From contig JAFUQL010000151.1 in NCBI GenBank assembly GCA_017472375.1, forward strand, positions 1 to 8,262: 8,262 nt of DNA, written 5' to 3'. The notes beneath the pieces are model-generated. The model was not told where the DNA came from. It worked only from the letters and a program-made list of their open reading frames with translations, and did not search any database. Shown here in pieces: positions 4,501 through 8,262 of the stretch. The translations under genes were made by a program, and so were the position numbers. Every line of letters starts with the position of its first letter. The first letter of the stretch is position 1. The stretch comes from Oscillospiraceae bacterium (GTDB lineage Bacteria > Bacillota > Clostridia > Oscillospirales > Ruminococcaceae).

Positions 4501-7500
4501 TCAGTGGGCTTCGGTGCGGGCCCCGGTGCCGGGGTCCATCAGCTCTACGCTCATGCGCAGCAGGTCCAGGGGCTTCTCCCCCGGAAGCATCTTCAGGGCG
4601 AGGCAGGGCCGTGCGGTCATGTCCACGGCGATGCGGTCGCCCAGCTCGTCAAACAGGCGGGTCAGATCGGTGCGCATCAGCTCCTCACTGTAGAACAGCA
4701 GCTTGCTGCCCTTCTGGCCGATCTCCTCGATGCGGCAGCGGGCGGCGGTCACCCGGATGAGGCTCACGTCCACCAGGCCGGACACGCTGTCCGGCACATC
4801 GCCGTACCGGTCGATCAGCTCGTCCAGCACGTCGGTGGCATCGTCGGCGGTCTGGATGGCGGCGATCCGCTTGTAGGCCTCGATGCGGCCGGCCGCATCC
4901 GGGATGAAGCTCTCGGGGATGTAGGCATCCACCGCGATGTCGATGAGGCAGTTGCTCTTGTCCGGGGCCACCGGTTCGCCCTTGGCGGCGGCGATGGCCT
5001 GGTTCAGCAGCTTCACATACAGGTCGTAGCCGATGGCCTCCATGTGCCCGTGTTGGCTCTGCCCCAGCAGGTTACCTGCGCCGCGGATCTGCAGATCCCG
5101 CATGGCGATGCGGAAGCCGGAGCCAAAGCTGGTGAACTCACGGATGGCTGACAGCCGCTTGCTGGCCAGTTCGGTGAGGGTCTTGTCCCGGCGGAAGGTG
5201 AAGTAGGCGTAGGCCTTGCGGCCGGAGCGGCCCACCCGCCCCCGGATCTGGTACAGCTGCGCCAGACCCATCCGGTCGGCATCCTCAATGATGAGGGTGT
5301 TGCAGTTGCGCACGTCCACGCCGGTCTCGATGAGGGTGGTACAGACCAGCACGTCGATCTCGTTGTCCAGAAGCTGCTGCCATACCCGGCTCAGGGCCTC
5401 CTCGCCCATCTTGCCGTGGGCGGTGCCGACACGGGCCTCGGGGGCCATTTTGGCCACCCGCGCCGCCGCCTGGTCCAGCGTGCCGATCTGGTTGTGCAGG
5501 TAGTACACCTGCCCGCCCCGGGCCAGCTCCTTGCGGATGGCCTCCCCCACGATGCCCTCGTCGTACTCCAGCACATAGGTCTCGATGGGCTGCCGCTCGA
5601 AGGGCGGCTCCTCGATGGTGGACATATCCCGGATGCCGCTCATGGCCATGTTGAGGGTGCGGGGAATGGGCGTGGCCGACAGGGTGAGCATATCCACCCC
5701 CACAAAGGCCTCCTTGAGCTTTTCCTTGTGCTTGACGCCGAAGCGCTGCTCCTCGTCGATGATGACGAGACCCAGGTCCTTGAACTTCACGTCCTCGCTG
5801 AGGATGCGGTGGGTGCCCACCAGCACGTCGATGCTGCCCCGCTTCAGTGCCTCCAGGTCAGCCTTCTGCTGCTTGGCGGTGCGGAACCGGCTCAGCAGGC
5901 CGATGCGGAAATTGAACGGCTCCATACGGGCCAGCGCGGTGTTGTAGTGCTGCCAGGCCAGCAGGGTGGTGGGGGCCAGAATGGCCACCTGCTTGCCGCC
6001 CATCACCGCCTTGAAGGCGGCGCGCAGGGCGACCTCGGTCTTGCCCACGCCCACGTCGCCGCACAGCAGCCGGTCCATGGGCCAGGGCTGTTCCATGTCC
6101 TGCTTGATCTCATGGGCGGCGGTGAGCTGGTCGTCGGTCTCGTCGTAGTCGAAGCGGGTCTCGAAGTCCCGCTGCCAGTCTCCGTCTTCGGGGAAAGCGA
6201 AGCCCTTGGCCGCCTTGCGCCGGGCGTAAAGCTGCACCAGCTCCTGGGCGATCTCCTCGGTGGCCTTCTTCACCCGGGTGCGGGTGCGGATCCAGCCCTC
6301 GCCGCCCAGCCGGCTCAGTTTCACCTTGCCGTCGTCGTCGCCGGGGGCGGTGTAGCGGCTGAGCAGATCCAGCTGGGTGACCGGAACAAAAAGCTGGTCG
6401 CCCTTGTCGTACTGGATCTTCAGGTAGTCCTTTTCCATGCCCTGGATGGTCATGCGCTGGATGCCCGCATACAGGCCGATGCCGTGGTTCTGGTGCACCA
6501 CATAGTCGCCGGGCTGGATGTCGGTCAGGCTGGACAGCGCATCCTTGTTGCGCTTGGCCCGCTGCTTGGCCTTGTCGCCGCTGGAGCCCTGCCGCCGGCC
6601 GGTGATCAGGGCAAATTTTGCAAAGGGGAACTGCACGCCGCCGGTGAGATGGCCGGGCAGGGCGTACACGATGCCGGGCGCGGGCAGCACCTCCGGGTTG
6701 GCGGTGGCCCGCAGACCCCGGTGGGCCAGATCCTTGGCCAGCGCCTGTGCGGCCCGCTCGGTGCCGGCCAGCACTGCCGCCGCGTAGCCGCTGTCCAGCA
6801 GGGGTTTCAGATCCTCCAGCAGACTGGGCACGTCGCCGCTCCAGCTGGGCAGGGTGTGGCAGGGCACGTCCACCAGCGCCCGCAGCCGCACGCCCACCAG
6901 TGCCCGGGCAAAGTTGTCGCAGGCAAGGGTACGGTACCTGGCGGCCTCAGCGTACAGCCAGTCGGTGTCCAGATAGTAACGGTCCAGCCCCGGGGCCAGC
7001 ACACCCTCCTCCAGCAGCCCCTTCAGCTCCTCCGCCCGGCGGAACCGGGTGGCCCGCTGGGCCTCGTCGATGCGGGCGGGCTCCTCCAGAACCACCAGCG
7101 GGTCGTCAAAGTAGTCCAGCAGGGTGGCGGGGTGCGGGTAACGGGCGGACAGGTATTTGTCCAGGTTCTCGGGCACAAGGCCGCTGTCGAGCTGCTCCAG
7201 CTCGGGGGCCATGGCCTCCAGCAGGGCGGTCTTTTTCTTCCCCCGGAAGCCGGCCGCCCAGTCCCGCAGGGCTGCGGCGGTGGCGGCGGCGTCCCCGAAC
7301 AGCACTTCGCGTGCCGGGGACAGGTAGACCTTCTCCAGCCGGTCGCCCCGGCGCTGGGTCAGCAGGTCGAACTGATTCAGGGTGTCGATCTCGTCGCCCC
7401 AGTACTCCAGACGGGCCGGGGCGGCCATGTCGGGCGGGTACAGGTCCAGGATGCCGCCGCGCACGCTGAACTGGCCGGGGCCTTCCACCCGGTCGCGGCG

Positions 7501-7986
7501 GGTGTAGCCGGCGGCGAACAGCCGCGCGACCAGCTGCTTCTGGGGGATCTCCATGCCGGGCTTCAGGGTGAGGGTGTTGGAGCAGAACTCACCCCGGGGC
7601 ACGGTGTACTGTAAAAGGCCCTCGGCGGGCACGCACACTGCATTGATGCGTCCGCCCACGATGCCGCCCAGCACCGCCAGCCGGCGGTACTCATACTCGC
7701 GGCCTGCGCCCTCGATGGGGCGAAGCAGCAGGTCACGGGCGGGGAACACCGCGGCATTCAGCCCCAGTGCGGTCAGGTCGGCGGCGCAGCGGGTGGCCTC
7801 GGCCTCGCCGGCGCATACCAGGCACACCGGCCGGCCCATGCGGCGGGCCAGCAGGGCCACTGCGGCCATGCGCCCGGCGGGGGGCATGCCGAACAGGGCC
7901 GTGATGCCCGGGGCCGAGAGGCCCTCGGTCAGGCGGCCGAATTCGGGGCTTGCCACAAAGGGCGATTCATAGGGGATGCTGGGCAT
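4501..7986 (-). CDS. mfd: Transcription-repair coupling factor Mfd
   Basis: At 1161 residues this is a full-length Mfd (Bacillus subtilis Mfd is about 1177). Mfd is a cytoplasmic ATP-driven translocase that removes stalled RNA polymerase and recruits UvrA to start nucleotide-excision repair of the transcribed strand. The N-terminal UvrB-like region shows FPARDLLLRPIEG (81-93) and GQFSVRGGILDLYPPD (171-186). The RNA-polymerase-interacting domain contains GDYVVHQNHGIGLYAG (493-508). The RecG-like helicase core has Walker A GDVGVGKTE (643-651), DEEQRFG (744-750), SATPIPRTL (770-778), LIETGVDV (885-892) and QIRGRVGR (913-920). The TRCF C-terminal domain spans about 1015-1150. All motifs are intact. 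The commonest Walker A form is GDVGYGKTE; Val here is a mild variant. ATG 7986 has AAAGGAGG about 7 nt upstream. The gene follows pth on the same strand, a common Bacillota order, but a hairpin terminator separates them. Confidence 0.98.
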   Translation of the reverse strand: MPSIPYESPFVASPEFGRLTEGLSAPGITALFGMPPAGRMAAVALLARRMGRPVCLVCAGEAEATRCAADLTALGLNAAVFPARDLLLRPIEGAGREYEYRRLAVLGGIVGGRINAVCVPAEGLLQYTVPRGEFCSNTLTLKPGMEIPQKQLVARLFAAGYTRRDRVEGPGQFSVRGGILDLYPPDMAAPARLEYWGDEIDTLNQFDLLTQRRGDRLEKVYLSPAREVLFGDAAATAAALRDWAAGFRGKKKTALLEAMAPELEQLDSGLVPENLDKYLSARYPHPATLLDYFDDPLVVLEEPARIDEAQRATRFRRAEELKGLLEEGVLAPGLDRYYLDTDWLYAEAARYRTLACDNFARALVGVRLRALVDVPCHTLPSWSGDVPSLLEDLKPLLDSGYAAAVLAGTERAAQALAKDLAHRGLRATANPEVLPAPGIVYALPGHLTGGVQFPFAKFALITGRRQGSSGDKAKQRAKRNKDALSSLTDIQPGDYVVHQNHGIGLYAGIQRMTIQGMEKDYLKIQYDKGDQLFVPVTQLDLLSRYTAPGDDDGKVKLSRLGGEGWIRTRTRVKKATEEIAQELVQLYARRKAAKGFAFPEDGDWQRDFETRFDYDETDDQLTAAHEIKQDMEQPWPMDRLLCGDVGVGKTEVALRAAFKAVMGGKQVAILAPTTLLAWQHYNTALARMEPFNFRIGLLSRFRTAKQQKADLEALKRGSIDVLVGTHRILSEDVKFKDLGLVIIDEEQRFGVKHKEKLKEAFVGVDMLTLSATPIPRTLNMAMSGIRDMSTIEEPPFERQPIETYVLEYDEGIVGEAIRKELARGGQVYYLHNQIGTLDQAAARVAKMAPEARVGTAHGKMGEEALSRVWQQLLDNEIDVLVCTTLIETGVDVRNCNTLIIEDADRMGLAQLYQIRGRVGRSGRKAYAYFTFRRDKTLTELASKRLSAIREFTSFGSGFRIAMRDLQIRGAGNLLGQSQHGHMEAIGYDLYVKLLNQAIAAAKGEPVAPDKSNCLIDIAVDAYIPESFIPDAAGRIEAYKRIAAIQTADDATDVLDELIDRYGDVPDSVSGLVDVSLIRVTAARCRIEEIGQKGSKLLFYSEELMRTDLTRLFDELGDRIAVDMTARPCLALKMLPGEKPLDLLRMSVELMDPGTGARTEAH

Positions 7987-8016
7987 GGTGGCGCCTCCTT
8001 TCCGCGCGGGGGTGAG

Positions 8017-8041
8017 AAAAAGGCCCCCGGGGGAGCCTTTT
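8017..8041 (-). terminator. Terminator-like hairpin between pth and mfd
   Basis: Read on the minus strand, AAAAGGC pairs with GCCTTTT. The inner Cs and Gs extend the stem with a single bulged base, and the last T-run is five long (complement of 8017-8021). It lies 12 nt past the pth stop and about 30 nt before the mfd start codon. Position and shape are those of an intrinsic terminator for pth; leaky termination would let some transcription reach mfd. Confidence 0.7.
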
Positions 8042-8053
8042 GCGGTCGATGGA

Positions 8054-8262
8054 TCAGCGGTTGTACTTGTTCTGCGCCTCGCTGAGCTTGCCGGCCATGA
8101 TCAGGCGGCAGGCGGCCTCAGCGTCGGGGTAGCGGGCATCGATGGCCTTGCGGTCGTCGCCGGAGGGCTTGCCCAGCACCCAGTCGGCCAGGTCGTACTC
8201 AGGGTGGGGCTTCTTGCCCACGCCCATGCGGATGCGGGGGAACTCCTGGCTGTTCAGGTGGG
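8054..8262 (-). CDS. pth: Peptidyl-tRNA hydrolase, C-terminal 68 residues (partial)
   Basis: The frame runs in from the right edge on the minus strand and stops at TGA (8056-8054). The visible residues begin HLNSQEFPRIRMGVGKKPHP and continue EYDLADWVLGK, the highly conserved C-terminal part of bacterial Pth (R.R.G.G.P......D.VLG pattern). A final helix (ACRLIMAGKLSEAQNKYNR) follows, typical of the family. Pth is a cytoplasmic esterase that releases tRNA from peptidyl-tRNA that drops off the ribosome, and it is generally essential. The catalytic His near residue 20 and the substrate Asn residues upstream lie outside the window. It stands immediately upstream of mfd, a common gene order in Bacillota. 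Confidence 0.95.
   Translation of the reverse strand, partial: HLNSQEFPRIRMGVGKKPHPEYDLADWVLGKPSGDDRKAIDARYPDAEAACRLIMAGKLSEAQNKYNR

Noticed and set aside
5416..7614. 732-residue open frame on the plus strand, antisense to mfd
   Set aside because: It lies wholly within mfd, has the His/Gln/Gly/Leu-rich composition typical of an antisense frame in GC-rich coding DNA, and shows no recognisable domain. mfd on the opposite strand has every family motif.

Overview
The window is GC-rich chromosomal DNA (roughly 60-65% G+C by eye), densely coding, with AGGAGG-type ribosome binding sites and clear intrinsic terminators. A SpoVT homologue, an RlmA-type 23S rRNA methyltransferase and a pth-mfd gene order all point to Bacillota. 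Together with the high G+C this suggests a gut clostridium of the Oscillospiraceae/Ruminococcaceae type (for example the Faecalibacterium/Subdoligranulum/Gemmiger group). The genus is an inference, not a demonstration.

Layout, left to right. Positions 1-419 (+) hold the end of an unidentified gene with a long Lys/Ala/Pro/Gln-rich, probably disordered tail. Its stop codon overlaps the start of an rlmA-type methyltransferase gene (416-1261, +), and a terminator hairpin follows. The 219-nt gap 1262-1480 is the longest gene-free stretch. It holds that terminator, an extended -10 promoter and a leader with two hairpins. Next comes a two-gene operon: a DUF1538 membrane protein (1481-3001, +) and a tandem PII-like signalling protein (3020-3712, +), closed by a strong terminator. 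A spoVT-like AbrB-family regulator (3870-4412, +) follows with its own promoter. The rest is on the minus strand: full-length mfd (7986-4501) and, upstream of it, the 3' end of pth (8262-8054, running off the window edge). A bidirectional terminator separates the convergent spoVT and mfd genes. A further minus-strand terminator-like hairpin lies between pth and mfd.

Functionally, most of the window is housekeeping: rRNA modification, transcription-coupled repair, peptidyl-tRNA recycling and a global sporulation/stationary-phase regulator. The part worth attention is the DUF1538-PII pair. DUF1538 proteins have been linked to monovalent cation/proton antiport (the two-gene UmpAB system of Halomonas). 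Here a single polypeptide carries both halves and is co-transcribed with a double PII-like protein. This suggests a transporter whose activity is gated by a nucleotide- or metabolite-sensing PII-like partner. That functional link is inferred from gene order and domain recognition only. No RNA genes, CRISPR arrays, insertion sequences or prophage genes were seen.
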